Notes: a model not told the origin generated them from the sequence alone. DNA of 64,000 nucleotides from Xylanibacter ruminicola Ga6B6 (GCF_000687715.1 NZ_JHXD01000014.1:1-64000), one strand, 5' to 3'. Counted from the stretch's first letter, positions 1-8,112 are shown. Program-made: numbers and translations.

Positions 1-103
1 GTGTCAGGGCGGTGTACAACTCCGGCATCATGATGTAGCGATAAGTGCCCTCATACTTGCCAATCTTCTGCAACTTTTCCTGTGCTTTAACTTTCAATGC
101 CAT
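1..103 (-). CDS. HU-related DNA-binding protein, N-terminal part (runs off the left edge)
   Basis: Only the first 34 codons are present, beginning with ATG at 103 and reading leftwards. The visible protein starts MALKVKAQEKLQKIGKYEGT and continues YRYIMMPELYT. This matches my memory of the HU-related HIG-domain family (TIGR01201/PF18291), nucleoid-type DNA-binding proteins found in many copies in Bacteroidales. The gene has its own promoter at 280-287 and a leader of about 170 bases carrying three similar GGGAG-containing repeats. It may be a paralogue of the HU-like gene at 47236-47880. The family is probable; the exact role of these proteins is not known. Confidence 0.75.
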   Translation of the reverse strand, partial: MALKVKAQEKLQKIGKYEGTYRYIMMPELYTALT

Positions 104-195
104 AATTCTAATTTTGTTTTTGTGTTGTTGTTAAATTTTTTAATTGTTACATTTTTACATTTTGCTTGTCTCAATTCCGATGTTGATTTTGCGGC

Positions 196-257
196 CACGT
201 GTGGGAGATTTTCTTAGTGCACGTGGGAGAATCTTTTTCCTCGCGCGGGAGCATCAT
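196..257. repeat. Three imperfect repeats in the HU-like gene leader
   Basis: On the plus strand three related segments occur: CACGTGTGGGAGATTTT at 196-212, CACGTGGGAGAATCTTTT at 220-237, and CGCGCGGGAGCATCAT at 242-257. The shared core is a C/G-rich half followed by GGGAG. In the transcript of the minus-strand HU-like gene the copies read as CTCCC-containing segments in the untranslated leader. They could be protein-binding sites or RNA elements controlling translation; nothing in the sequence decides which. Confidence 0.5.
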
Positions 258-279
258 CTCTATCTTTATCTTGACAATG

Positions 280-287
280 CAAAGGTA
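280..287 (-). promoter_or_regulatory. Promoter -7 box for the HU-like gene
   Basis: The minus strand reads TACCTTTG, the Bacteroidota -7 consensus TAnnTTTG. The start codon is at 103, so the leader would be about 170 bases, unusually long for this window, and it contains three related GGGAG repeats. The -33 region (TTTCA) is a weak match. Confidence 0.6.
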
Positions 288-352
288 CGAAATTTTTGTC
301 ATATATTGAAATATTAATTGTTAATGAATTGTTAAAATATAATAGTTCATAA

Positions 353-540
353 AAGTGTACTCAGTACTCAGTTCTCAGTTTTAAAACAAGCCCCCCTGTT
401 ATAGGTCGTTTCGAAGTTAAATTATTAATAATATATATATTATTAATAATTTATTATTATAATAATATAATTATTTCTTTTTTATACCTTGCCTATCATT
501 GTTCAAAAATAAAACTGAGAACTGAGTACTGAGTACACTT
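353..540. mobile_element. MITE-like element with 31-base perfect terminal inverted repeats
   Basis: Bases 353-383 are the exact reverse complement of 510-540. Each arm holds three 7-base units ending CTCAGT (ACTCAGT, ACTCAGT, TCTCAGT). The interior is very AT-rich and contains a perfect 30-base palindrome at 421-450. There is no open reading frame. The 188-base length, long terminal inverted repeats and lack of coding capacity fit a miniature inverted-repeat element, though a large structured RNA or a terminator relic are alternatives. No clear target-site duplication is visible at the ends. Confidence 0.6.
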
Positions 541-564
541 AGTAACTAATTTCTCTGTGTAAAA

Positions 565-596
565 TTTGGTCGAATCAGGTATTTGTGCTATATTTG
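565..596 (+). promoter_or_regulatory. Orphan consensus promoter, possibly driving a non-coding RNA
   Basis: TTTGG at 565-569 and TATATTTG at 589-596 are separated by 19 bases, a full Bacteroidota consensus promoter. No plus-strand coding region follows before 2059; the transcript would run towards the 3' end of the convergent gene at 762-1952. The roughly 160 bases downstream contain short hairpins such as GCAGC/GCTGC near 615-635. A small RNA of about 100-190 bases is a reasonable inference, but no known RNA family was recognised. Confidence 0.45.
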
Positions 597-754
597 CAAA
601 CAAACACCCCGATTACGAGGAGCAGCTATCTCTGGCTGCCGAAACGTCCAAACCATACGGAGTGGAATAATTCTGTAAGTTGAAAATATGAATTGCAGGG
701 AGATATTTATAACAGAAGAAAGGTAGCATTTGTACAAGCGTAGATAAGCAACGT

Positions 755-794
755 AACGTCATCAGCACCATTCTTTAAGGGTGCTGATGACGTT
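755..794. repeat. 15-base-pair inverted repeat at the 3' end of the STAS-kinase gene
   Basis: Bases 755-769 and 780-794 are perfectly complementary, with a 10-base loop. The hairpin overlaps the last codons and stop of the minus-strand gene ending at 762. There is no T-run on either side, so it is a poor intrinsic terminator, but it could still mark the ends of the two converging transcripts. Confidence 0.6.
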
Positions 795-1952
795 GAGGAT
801 GTGATCGCGGTGGGGGATGACACGCTCGTTGAAGAGCTGCTGGCACTGCTGGATGACAGCCTCGGTGAAGGAGTCGCTGAGGGCAAGCCAACTGTAGTTA
901 CGAATGTTTGCCACAGCGGCTATCTGCTGCTTGCGAAGGGCGATGATATCAGCAGGCTGGCCCTCGAAATAATAGTCGATAGCAAGATCGAACAGTTGTT
1001 TGCCTAACTCGCGGGGCATGCCGATGACGGCCTCGTAATCGCCAACAAACAGAATTAGCGACGAATAGGCGTGTGCCAGGTCGAGTACAGGATGGCCGTA
1101 GCCTACTTCGCCCATATCGATGAGCATGAGTTCGTCGCCCTGTACCATGGCATTCTTGGCCTGCAGGTCGAGATGCAGCAAGCGATTGCCAGCGGGCACG
1201 GCGTCGAGAATCTGGAGTAACAGGTCGATGTTTTCTTGTGAAAAATACCGACGGATATGCAGTACCTGTTTGCGTTCGTGCTCGAGGGCATCGGGCACGC
1301 AGCTATCGGCTGGCACCTGGATGGCGTGCAGTTGGCGGAATAGGTTGGCATACATGCGGGCATACTCGTGGATACGCTCGGAATGGTGCATGATGAGCGA
1401 ACTGAGGGTGTCGGCATGGAGCAACTCGTAAACCAGACCGTACTGCGCGCCTACCTTGACAATATCGAACGAAATAGCGGTAGGCATACCCATCACAAAG
1501 GCCTCTTTCGACATAGTTATCTCGGTTCGCACCTCGTCGATGGTGGTGCCATCGCGGAACACCTTGATGATGGTATCGTCGTTGTAGCGATAAACGGTGC
1601 CTACACCGCCCACACCGAGGATCTCACAACCCTCGACACTCATCTGGCGCAAGGCACGTTCTACGCACATTATCTTTACAAAACCAGTCATGTTAAGCAC
1701 GTCGTAAACGTCGGCATTAACCTCAACAAGTTTGAAATCCTTATATTGCTTGGTTAACGAAAGCAGGATGCGCAAGCCCGAACTGGACACGTATTCGAGC
1801 TCCGCGGCATTAACGGTAACACTAAGGACGGGGCTTTGGGCCGACAAAAACTGATTGATTTCGGCTTGTGTCTGCATGGCACTCGAGGTGTCGAGTCGTC
1901 CACAAAGTGTAATGATGGCGTGGCCTTCGTTATTGGTAAATTGTAGTGTCAT
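762..1952 (-). CDS. STAS domain fused to a kinase-like phosphotransferase (TIGR02172-type)
   Basis: A 396-residue protein. Residues 1 to about 105 form a STAS (anti-sigma factor antagonist) domain, with the typical phosphorylation loop YVSSSGLRILL. The rest is an APH/protein-kinase-like fold: a glycine loop GVGGVGTVYRY, a lysine in TIIKVF, the catalytic loop HLDLQAKNAMV and the metal-binding segment LIDMGE. It resembles the TIGR02172 phosphotransferase family as I remember it. The start at 1952 was chosen because STAS homology begins there and the upstream codons overlap the promoter (TATCTTTG at 1981-1988). STAS domains usually act in partner switching; a SpoIIE phosphatase that could act on one lies at 37797-39845, but that link is inference. 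The substrate of the kinase-like half is unknown. Confidence 0.8.
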   Translation of the reverse strand: MTLQFTNNEGHAIITLCGRLDTSSAMQTQAEINQFLSAQSPVLSVTVNAAELEYVSSSGLRILLSLTKQYKDFKLVEVNADVYDVLNMTGFVKIMCVERALRQMSVEGCEILGVGGVGTVYRYNDDTIIKVFRDGTTIDEVRTEITMSKEAFVMGMPTAISFDIVKVGAQYGLVYELLHADTLSSLIMHHSERIHEYARMYANLFRQLHAIQVPADSCVPDALEHERKQVLHIRRYFSQENIDLLLQILDAVPAGNRLLHLDLQAKNAMVQGDELMLIDMGEVGYGHPVLDLAHAYSSLILFVGDYEAVIGMPRELGKQLFDLAIDYYFEGQPADIIALRKQQIAAVANIRNYSWLALSDSFTEAVIQQCQQLFNERVIPHRDHILNVISTLKEWC

Positions 1953-1980
1953 ATTGCTTATGTTTTTAGTTATCACTTTG

Positions 1981-1988
1981 CAAAGATA
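1981..1988 (-). promoter_or_regulatory. Promoter -7 box for the STAS-kinase gene
   Basis: The minus strand reads TATCTTTG, 28 bases before the ATG at 1952. It is divergent from the promoter at 2032-2039, so the two genes share a regulatory region of about 100 bases. Confidence 0.65.
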
Positions 1989-2031
1989 GAAAAAAAAGTA
2001 TAAACATTCAAGCATTTTCGAAAAAAGTGAG

Positions 2032-2039
2032 TACCTTTG
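2032..2039 (+). promoter_or_regulatory. Promoter -7 box for the FAD oxidoreductase gene
   Basis: TACCTTTG, followed after 19 bases by the ATG at 2059. Confidence 0.65.
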
Positions 2040-2058
2040 CACCCAAATACATTATATA

Positions 2059-3603
2059 ATGATTAACGAATATCAGATTAGAGTAACGCCGGAGGTGGCT
2101 GCACAGGAAGACAGACTGAAGAACTACCTGGGCGATGAGTATGGACTGAACCCAGGCGATATTAAGGGTGTACGCATACTGAAACGCAGCATTGACGCGC
2201 GACAGCGACAGATATACGTAAACCTGAAGGTGCGCACATATGTGAACGAACTGCCTGCGGATGATGAATACCAGCACACGGAATACCCGAACGTGGAGGG
2301 AAAACCACAGGTAATAGTGGTAGGAGCGGGGCCTGGTGGACTGTTTGCTGCCCTGCGCCTGATAGAATTAGGACTGCGCCCGATTGTATTGGAGCGCGGT
2401 AAGAATGTACACGACCGTAAGAAGGATCTAGCCAACATCAGCCGCACGCAGCAGGTTGACGGCGAGAGTAACTACTGCTTTGGCGAGGGTGGTGCTGGCG
2501 CCTATAGTGATGGTAAGCTGTACACACGCAGCAAAAAGCGTGGTAACATAGAAAAAATTCTGAATGTGTTCTGTCAGCATGGCGCCTCGACAGCTATCCT
2601 GGCCGATGCACATCCGCATATTGGTACCGACCGCTTGCCAAAGGTGATTGAGGCCATGCGAAATACCATCATTAACTGCGGTGGCGAGGTGCACTTTGAA
2701 ACCAAGATGACTCAGCTGATACTGCAGGGCGATACCATCGTAGGCTGTATAGCTGATAAGGAGTATCGCGGACCGGTTATCCTGGCTACAGGACACTCGG
2801 CACGCGATGTTTACCGCTATCTGGCTGAAGCAAAGATTGAGATTGAGGCCAAGGGTATTGCGGTGGGCGTGCGCCTGGAACACCCCAGTAAGCTGATTGA
2901 CCAGATACAGTACCATAATAAACAAGGTAGGGGCCGATGGTTGCCTGCTGCCGAGTACTCGATGGTGACACAGGTTGATGGGCGAGGTGTTTACTCGTTC
3001 TGCATGTGTCCTGGTGGATTCGTGATTCCTGCGGCTACCGATAAGGAGCAGATTGTGGTTAACGGTATGAGTCCGGCAAACCGTGGAACGGCGTGGAGTA
3101 ATAGCGGTATGGTGGTTGAGGTGCGTCCGGAGGATATAGAGGGTGACGATTGCCTGGCGATGATGCGATTTCAGGAGCAGCTGGAAAAAATGTGCTGGCA
3201 GCAGGGCAATATGAAGCAGACGGCTCCGGCTCAGCGCATGGCCGACTTTGTGAACGGCAAGCTGAGCTACGATCTGCCAAAATCGTCGTACGCTCCAGGA
3301 TTGATATCGAGTCCGTTGCACTTCTGGCTGCCTAAGATGATTTCGCACCGACTGCAGCAGGGCTTTAAGGCATTCGGAAAGAGTGCGCACGGATTCCTGA
3401 CCAACGAGGCGGTGATGATTGCGGTAGAGACACGTACATCGAGTCCCGTGCGAATTGTTCGCGATAAGGAAACGCTGCAACATGTTCAGGTTCAAGGACT
3501 TTTCCCCTGCGGCGAAGGTGCCGGCTATGCTGGCGGTATTGTGAGTGCCGGTGTGGATGGCGAGCGATGCGCCGAAGCATGCGCCAATTATCTGGCGCAA
3601 TGA
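2059..3603 (+). CDS. FAD-dependent oxidoreductase (COG2509-type)
   Basis: A 514-residue protein with a dinucleotide-binding motif VIVVGAGPGGLFAALRLIE near residues 84-102 and the later FAD-contacting segment GLFPCGEGAGYAGGI near the C-terminus, where the flavin-binding fold closes. The N-terminal 80 residues precede the FAD fold, as in the COG2509 family of uncharacterised FAD-dependent dehydrogenases. The length is typical for the family. The gene is monocistronic, with its own promoter and 122 bases to the next gene. The physiological substrate is not known; redox chemistry is inferred from the fold only. Confidence 0.85.
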   Translation: MINEYQIRVTPEVAAQEDRLKNYLGDEYGLNPGDIKGVRILKRSIDARQRQIYVNLKVRTYVNELPADDEYQHTEYPNVEGKPQVIVVGAGPGGLFAALRLIELGLRPIVLERGKNVHDRKKDLANISRTQQVDGESNYCFGEGGAGAYSDGKLYTRSKKRGNIEKILNVFCQHGASTAILADAHPHIGTDRLPKVIEAMRNTIINCGGEVHFETKMTQLILQGDTIVGCIADKEYRGPVILATGHSARDVYRYLAEAKIEIEAKGIAVGVRLEHPSKLIDQIQYHNKQGRGRWLPAAEYSMVTQVDGRGVYSFCMCPGGFVIPAATDKEQIVVNGMSPANRGTAWSNSGMVVEVRPEDIEGDDCLAMMRFQEQLEKMCWQQGNMKQTAPAQRMADFVNGKLSYDLPKSSYAPGLISSPLHFWLPKMISHRLQQGFKAFGKSAHGFLTNEAVMIAVETRTSSPVRIVRDKETLQHVQVQGLFPCGEGAGYAGGIVSAGVDGERCAEACANYLAQ

Positions 3604-3671
3604 AAAAATGATAAAATGTAAAAATGAGAAAATTAATAAGAAAAAGGTTTGGTTATTCCAAATCTTTTTTT

Positions 3672-3679
3672 TATATTTG
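3672..3679 (+). promoter_or_regulatory. Promoter -7 box for the cytidylate kinase-like gene
   Basis: TATATTTG, with TTTGG at a suitable -33 position about 20 bases upstream. The ATG is at 3726. Confidence 0.55.
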
Positions 3680-3725
3680 CAGCATAAAATAAGAATGAAT
3701 CTATTAACTAAAAATTTGGAACGAT

Positions 3726-4346
3726 ATGAATAAGGATGAGAAATTTGTGATTACGATCAGTCGCCAGTTTGGTACCGGCGGACACGAGATCGGAGCTGAG
3801 ATTGCTCGAAGGTTAGGTGTTAAGCTGCTCGACAAGCAGATTTTGAACGAGGTGGCTAAACGCACACAGGCCGTTGAGGATGCTATGGAAAAGATTGAAG
3901 CACGCAATCCCTTGTGGCGCGACGATTTTACCAACTTTTATCGTAACTACATGGCTAAGGCCGAGTACAACGGGGCAGAGCAGGATCAGACCAGTCATGA
4001 GCTGTTTGAGGCCCAATGCGCCGCCATTAAGCAGATAGCTCAGAAAGAGAGCTGTGTAATAGTGGGTCGCTGCGGATTCTATATCTTTAAGGATCACCCC
4101 AATGCACTGAAAATATTTGTGCACAGCTCGGAGGATTGCCGTAAGCGTCGTATAGCCGAAAAATACGGACTCGACCTGCGCGATGCCGCTGCTATGGTGG
4201 TGGATAACGACTATAGTCGTGAGTTATATACGAAGACATTTACAGGCTGCGATTGGTTCGATGCACGCAACTACGACATTAGCCTGGATGTACGAAAATT
4301 CGGTATAAACGGCGCTGTAGATTTTTTAATGAAGTGTATTGAGTAG
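3726..4346 (+). CDS. Cytidylate kinase-like family protein
   Basis: A 206-residue protein starting MNKDEKFVITISRQFGTGGH. The segment ISRQFGTGGHEIG is the P-loop-like motif of the cytidylate kinase 2 family (PF13189), which differs from classical cmk. Further features are VIVGRCGFYI near residue 105 and RRIAEKYGLD near residue 140, consistent with the lid and nucleotide-binding regions. A nucleoside monophosphate kinase activity is suggested by homology, but the substrate of this branch is unproven. It is transcribed alone, with its own promoter, ahead of pheT. Confidence 0.8.
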   Translation: MNKDEKFVITISRQFGTGGHEIGAEIARRLGVKLLDKQILNEVAKRTQAVEDAMEKIEARNPLWRDDFTNFYRNYMAKAEYNGAEQDQTSHELFEAQCAAIKQIAQKESCVIVGRCGFYIFKDHPNALKIFVHSSEDCRKRRIAEKYGLDLRDAAAMVVDNDYSRELYTKTFTGCDWFDARNYDISLDVRKFGINGAVDFLMKCIE

Positions 4347-4385
4347 ATTTTGCAGGAAAAATTTGTGTAAATACCAATTTTTTAC

Positions 4386-4393
4386 TACCTTTG
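4386..4393 (+). promoter_or_regulatory. Promoter -7 box for pheT
   Basis: TACCTTTG, with ATTTG about 20 bases upstream as a -33 element. The ATG is at 4438, giving a leader of roughly 40 bases. Confidence 0.65.
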
Positions 4394-4437
4394 CACCTTG
4401 AAATTTCGAAGATAGTAATTACTAAAGAATTGGTATA

Positions 4438-6900
4438 ATGAATATTTCCTACAAATGGTTGAAGGAATACGTTGATTTCGACCTGACTGCACAGCAGGTG
4501 GCCGATGCACTGACATCGACAGGTTTGGAAGTCGACGCATTGGAAGAAGTACAGAGTATTAAAGGCGGTCTGAAGGGCCTGTACGTGGGTAAGGTGCTTA
4601 CCTGCGAGGCTCATCCTAACTCAGACCATCTGCATGTAACAACGGTTGACCTGGGCAAGGGCGAACCATCGCAGATTGTGTGCGGTGCGCCTAACGTTGC
4701 TGCTGGTCAGAAGGTGATTGTGGCCGATTTGGGCTGCGTGCTTTACGATGGCGACAAGGAGTTTGTAATTAAGAAGAGCAAGCTGCGCGGCGTAGAGAGT
4801 AACGGTATGATCTGTGCCGAGGACGAGATTGGCGTTGGTACCAGTCACGACGGTATTATCGTTCTGCCCGAGGATGCTGTAGTGGGCACACCTGCTGCAG
4901 AGTACTACAACCTGGAGAGCGACTGGCTGATTGAGGTTGATATCACCGCCAACCGTGCCGACGGACTGAGCCACTGGGGTGTGGCACGCGACTTGTATGC
5001 CTGGCTGAAGAGCAATGGCTACGAGACCAAGATGCATCGCCCCGACTGCTCGAAGTTTACTGTTGACAATCACGACCTGCCCATCGAGGTAAAAATTGAG
5101 AACACCGAGGCCTGCAAGCGCTATGCCTGCGTAAGCGTCAGCGACTGCGAGGTAAAGGAGAGTCCCGACTGGCTGAAGAACAAGCTGAACACCATCGGAC
5201 TGCGCCCCATCAACAATATCGTAGATATCACCAACTACGTGATGATGGCTTATGGACAGCCTCTGCACACCTTTGATGCCGACATGGTAAAGGGTCATCA
5301 GATAGTAGTAAAGACCATGCCCGAGGGCACTCCATTCCAGACACTGGATGGCGAGGAGCACAAGCTGAGCGACCGTGACCTGGCTATCTGCAATGCCGAG
5401 GATCCCATGTGTATTGCCGGTGTATTCGGCGGTAAGGGTAGCGGTACTTACGAGACCACCAAGAATGTGGTACTTGAAAGTGCCTATTTCCACCCAACAT
5501 GGATACGTAAGAGCGCACGCCGCCATGGACTGAGCACCGATGCCAGCTTCCGTTTTGAGCGTGGTGTTGATCCCAATGGTACCATCTATGCCCTGCAGCA
5601 GGCCGCTATCCTGTGTAAGGAGCTGGCTGGCGGTAAGGTAAGCATGGAGATTGTGGACGTATATCCCGAGAAGATGGAGAATGCCGTAGTTGACCTCACT
5701 TATAAGTATGTTCATGACTTGGTTGGTAAGGAGATTCCTACCGATAAGATCAAGGCCATTTGCGAGAGCCTGGAGATGAAGGTACTTGAGGAGACTGCCG
5801 AGGGCCTGAAGCTGGAAATTCCTGCTTACCGTGTGGATGTTACCCGTCCTTGCGACGTAGTAGAGGATATCCTGCGCATCTACGGATATAATAATGTAGA
5901 GATTCCAACCCAGCTGAAGGGTAGCCTTGTAATTAAGGGCGACGAAGACCAGAAGCATAAGCTGGCTAACATCGTAAGCGAGCAGCTGGTAGGTGAGGGA
6001 TTCAACGAAATCCTGAACAACTCGCTGACCAAGGGTGCTTACTACGAGGGACATAATGCCTACGCTGCCGAGAACTGCGTAAAGATTATGAACCCACTGA
6101 GTACCGACCTGAACGTGATGCGCCAGACACTGCTGTTTGGTGGACTTGAGAGCGTACAGCACAACGTGAACCGCAAGCGCGCTAACCTGCGTTTCTTCGA
6201 GTTCGGTAACGTATATACCTTTGATCCCGAGAAGGAAAACCTCGACGATCCTATGCAGGCTTACAAGGAGCAGTATCATGCAGCCCTGTGGCTCACAGGT
6301 AAGCGTGTAGAGGGCAGCTGGGCTCACGCTAACGAGGAGAGTAGCTTCTACGAGCTGAGCGCCTACGTTGAGAACATTCTGCGTCGTATCGGTGTTAAGC
6401 CTGGTATGATTGTTCGCAAGAAGAGCGAGAATGATATCTTCTCTGCCGGTCTCACCATCGAGAACCGTGGTGGCAAGAAGCTTATCGAGATGGGTATCAT
6501 TACCAAGAAACTGCTGAAGCAGTTCGGACTGGATGCACCTGTATTCTACGCAGAGCTGAACTGGACTGCGCTGATGAAGGTGATTAAGAAGAACGAGGTA
6601 CTTTACACTGAGGTACCCAAGTTCCCAGCCGTTAGTCGCGACCTGGCCTTGTTGGTTGACAACAGCGTAGAGTTTGCCCAGATTGAGCAGATTGCCCGTG
6701 CAACCGAGAAGAAGCTGCTGAAGAAGGTTGAGCTGTTTGACGTTTATGAGGGCGACAAGCTGCCAGCTGGCAAGAAGAGCTATGCCGTGAACTTTATCCT
6801 GCAGGACGAGGAGAAGACCATGGGCGACAAGCAGATCGAGGCTATCATGAATAAGCTCATCGCACAGATCAAAAAGCAGCTGAATGCAGAACTGCGCTAA
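4438..6900 (+). CDS. pheT: Phenylalanine--tRNA ligase beta subunit
   Basis: An 820-residue protein with the family's full architecture: an EMAP/OB-like tRNA-binding domain (about residues 40-150, with CEAHPNSDHLHVTTVD and QIVCGAPNV), a B3/B4 editing domain (about 210-390, including INNIVDITNYVMMAYGQPLH), B5 (about 405-480, ending VEDILRIYGYNNVEIP), a catalytic-like core, and a C-terminal anticodon-binding FDX-ACB domain (about 725-820, with FPAVSRDLALLVD). It pairs with PheS, which is not in this window, to charge tRNA-Phe and edit mischarged tyrosine. Separation of pheS and pheT is common in Bacteroidota. Length and motifs are normal. Confidence 0.97.
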   Translation: MNISYKWLKEYVDFDLTAQQVADALTSTGLEVDALEEVQSIKGGLKGLYVGKVLTCEAHPNSDHLHVTTVDLGKGEPSQIVCGAPNVAAGQKVIVADLGCVLYDGDKEFVIKKSKLRGVESNGMICAEDEIGVGTSHDGIIVLPEDAVVGTPAAEYYNLESDWLIEVDITANRADGLSHWGVARDLYAWLKSNGYETKMHRPDCSKFTVDNHDLPIEVKIENTEACKRYACVSVSDCEVKESPDWLKNKLNTIGLRPINNIVDITNYVMMAYGQPLHTFDADMVKGHQIVVKTMPEGTPFQTLDGEEHKLSDRDLAICNAEDPMCIAGVFGGKGSGTYETTKNVVLESAYFHPTWIRKSARRHGLSTDASFRFERGVDPNGTIYALQQAAILCKELAGGKVSMEIVDVYPEKMENAVVDLTYKYVHDLVGKEIPTDKIKAICESLEMKVLEETAEGLKLEIPAYRVDVTRPCDVVEDILRIYGYNNVEIPTQLKGSLVIKGDEDQKHKLANIVSEQLVGEGFNEILNNSLTKGAYYEGHNAYAAENCVKIMNPLSTDLNVMRQTLLFGGLESVQHNVNRKRANLRFFEFGNVYTFDPEKENLDDPMQAYKEQYHAALWLTGKRVEGSWAHANEESSFYELSAYVENILRRIGVKPGMIVRKKSENDIFSAGLTIENRGGKKLIEMGIITKKLLKQFGLDAPVFYAELNWTALMKVIKKNEVLYTEVPKFPAVSRDLALLVDNSVEFAQIEQIARATEKKLLKKVELFDVYEGDKLPAGKKSYAVNFILQDEEKTMGDKQIEAIMNKLIAQIKKQLNAELR

Positions 6901-6945
6901 TATTTACATTTTTACATTTTTGAATTTTTAAATTTAAATAAGTAT

Positions 6946-7671
6946 ATGGGAAGAGCATTTGAATATCGTAAAGCTACAAAGCTGAAGCGATGGGGCCACA
7001 TGGCCAAGACATTTACAAAGATTGGTAAGCAGATTGCTATTGCCGTGAAGGCAGGCGGTCCAGAGCCAGAGAACAACCCCGCACTGCGTGCTATCATTGC
7101 CAACGCTAAGCGCGAGAACATGCCGAAGGATAACATCGAGCGTGCTATCAAGAACGCTATGGGTAAGGACCAGAGCGATTACAAGGAAGTGACTTACGAG
7201 GGATACGGACCTCACGGAATCGCTATCTTTGTTGAGACACTGACCGACAACACCACACGTACCGTAGGTGACGTTCGTTCGGTATTCAACAAGTTCAACG
7301 GTAACCTGGGTACACAGGGCTCACTGAGCTTCCTGTTCGACCACAAGAGCGTATTTACCTTTAAGAAGAAGGACGGTCTGGATATGGACGAGATGATTCT
7401 TGACCTGATCGACTACGGTGTAGAGGATGAGTACGACGAGGACGAGGAGGAGAACAGCATCACCATCTATGCCGATCCTTCAAGCTTCAGCGCTGTGCAG
7501 AAGCACCTTGAGGAGAACGGTTTCGAGGTTACTGGTGCTGAGTTCACCCGCATTCCTAACGATCTGAAGGACGTTACAGCCGAGCAGCGTGAGACTATCG
7601 ACAAGATGGTTGAGAAGCTGGAGGACTTTGACGACGTTCAGACCGTTTACACAAACATGAAACCTGAATAA
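6946..7671 (+). CDS. YebC/PmpR family regulatory or translation factor
   Basis: A 241-residue protein starting MGRAFEYRKATKLKRWGHMA, the hallmark N-terminus of the YebC/PmpR (TACO1-like) family, with NPALRAIIANAKRENMPKDN following. Members have been described as DNA-binding regulators and more recently as factors that help ribosomes translate proline-rich stretches; which applies here cannot be told. It lies 45 bases after pheT, and the spacer (TTTACATTTTTACATTTTTG) shows no clear promoter, so co-transcription with pheT is possible. A strong bidirectional terminator follows. Confidence 0.92.
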   Translation: MGRAFEYRKATKLKRWGHMAKTFTKIGKQIAIAVKAGGPEPENNPALRAIIANAKRENMPKDNIERAIKNAMGKDQSDYKEVTYEGYGPHGIAIFVETLTDNTTRTVGDVRSVFNKFNGNLGTQGSLSFLFDHKSVFTFKKKDGLDMDEMILDLIDYGVEDEYDEDEEENSITIYADPSSFSAVQKHLEENGFEVTGAEFTRIPNDLKDVTAEQRETIDKMVEKLEDFDDVQTVYTNMKPE

Positions 7672-7674
7672 AAA

Positions 7675-7713
7675 GGACTGTTAATCCCCGCCGCCGGCGG
7701 GGATTAATAGTCT
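7675..7713. terminator. Bidirectional intrinsic terminator
   Basis: A long stem (about 17 pairs) runs from 7676 to 7712: GACTGTTAATCCCCGCC on the left pairs with its complement on the right. T-tracts follow on both strands. It separates the YebC gene from the convergent lipoprotein gene, whose stop codon lies in the right arm. Confidence 0.85.
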
Positions 7714-8090
7714 TTTTCTGTGAAAACCACATCAAGTAGAATCTTCTTAGGATCCTTGCTGGAGCGGTAGGTGTAAGCAAAGCGGTACTTGGCATCTTTA
7801 TACACCTTAACGGCTGTAGCGTTCTTAAGGCCCTGCTTAAGCACGTTAACGGCGTCAACATCCTTCAGAGCCTGCTCCTCGTCGGCCACTCCCGTAAGCT
7901 TATAATAATAATGTATCGTGTGCGTAGCGCGTTCGAAAACCAGACTGTCGATCACTGTGTTCTCATCAATGGCTGTGGGGCAATGCTTGCGCGTGTACTC
8001 CTTGGCGTCGCGCTCGCAACGGTCCTCCAGACTCTCCTGACAAGCGCTAAATAACAGGGCGATAACACCCAATATCCAATACTTTTTCAT
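7704..8090 (-). CDS. Small hypothetical lipoprotein
   Basis: A 128-residue protein with a lipoprotein signal: MKKYWILGVIALLFSACQES, where the lipobox LFSAC puts the lipidated cysteine at about residue 17. The mature part is charged and rich in D, E, K and Y, with no recognised domain. The ATG at 8090 was chosen because it begins the signal peptide; more upstream in-frame codons overlap the promoter TATCTTTG at 8113-8120. The stop codon sits inside the terminator hairpin shared with the YebC gene. The product is probably an outer- or inner-membrane-anchored periplasmic protein; the function is unknown. Confidence 0.7.
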   Translation of the reverse strand: MKKYWILGVIALLFSACQESLEDRCERDAKEYTRKHCPTAIDENTVIDSLVFERATHTIHYYYKLTGVADEEQALKDVDAVNVLKQGLKNATAVKVYKDAKYRFAYTYRSSKDPKKILLDVVFTEKDY

Positions 8091-8112
8091 AACGAATGCT
8101 ATTTTTTGCCTG

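Larger units (their letters stand above)
104..761. other. Long spacer between the HU-like gene and the STAS-kinase gene
   Basis: No protein-coding gene is supported in these 658 bases. They hold the leader and promoter of the HU-like gene (104-287), the inverted-repeat element (353-540) and the orphan promoter (565-596) with its unassigned downstream tract. Confidence 0.7.

Noticed and set aside
421..470. AT-rich palindrome as a chromosomal replication origin
   Set aside because: It is the centre of the inverted-repeat element, and no DnaA boxes or origin-linked genes are seen there.
597..760. Riboswitch or known small RNA after the orphan promoter
   Set aside because: Short hairpins are visible, but nothing matched a riboswitch or RNA family that I know, so only an unnamed transcript is suggested.
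4621..6327. Long minus-strand frame opposite pheT
   Set aside because: It is antisense to an unmistakable pheT; long antisense frames are common opposite high-GC-third-position genes here.
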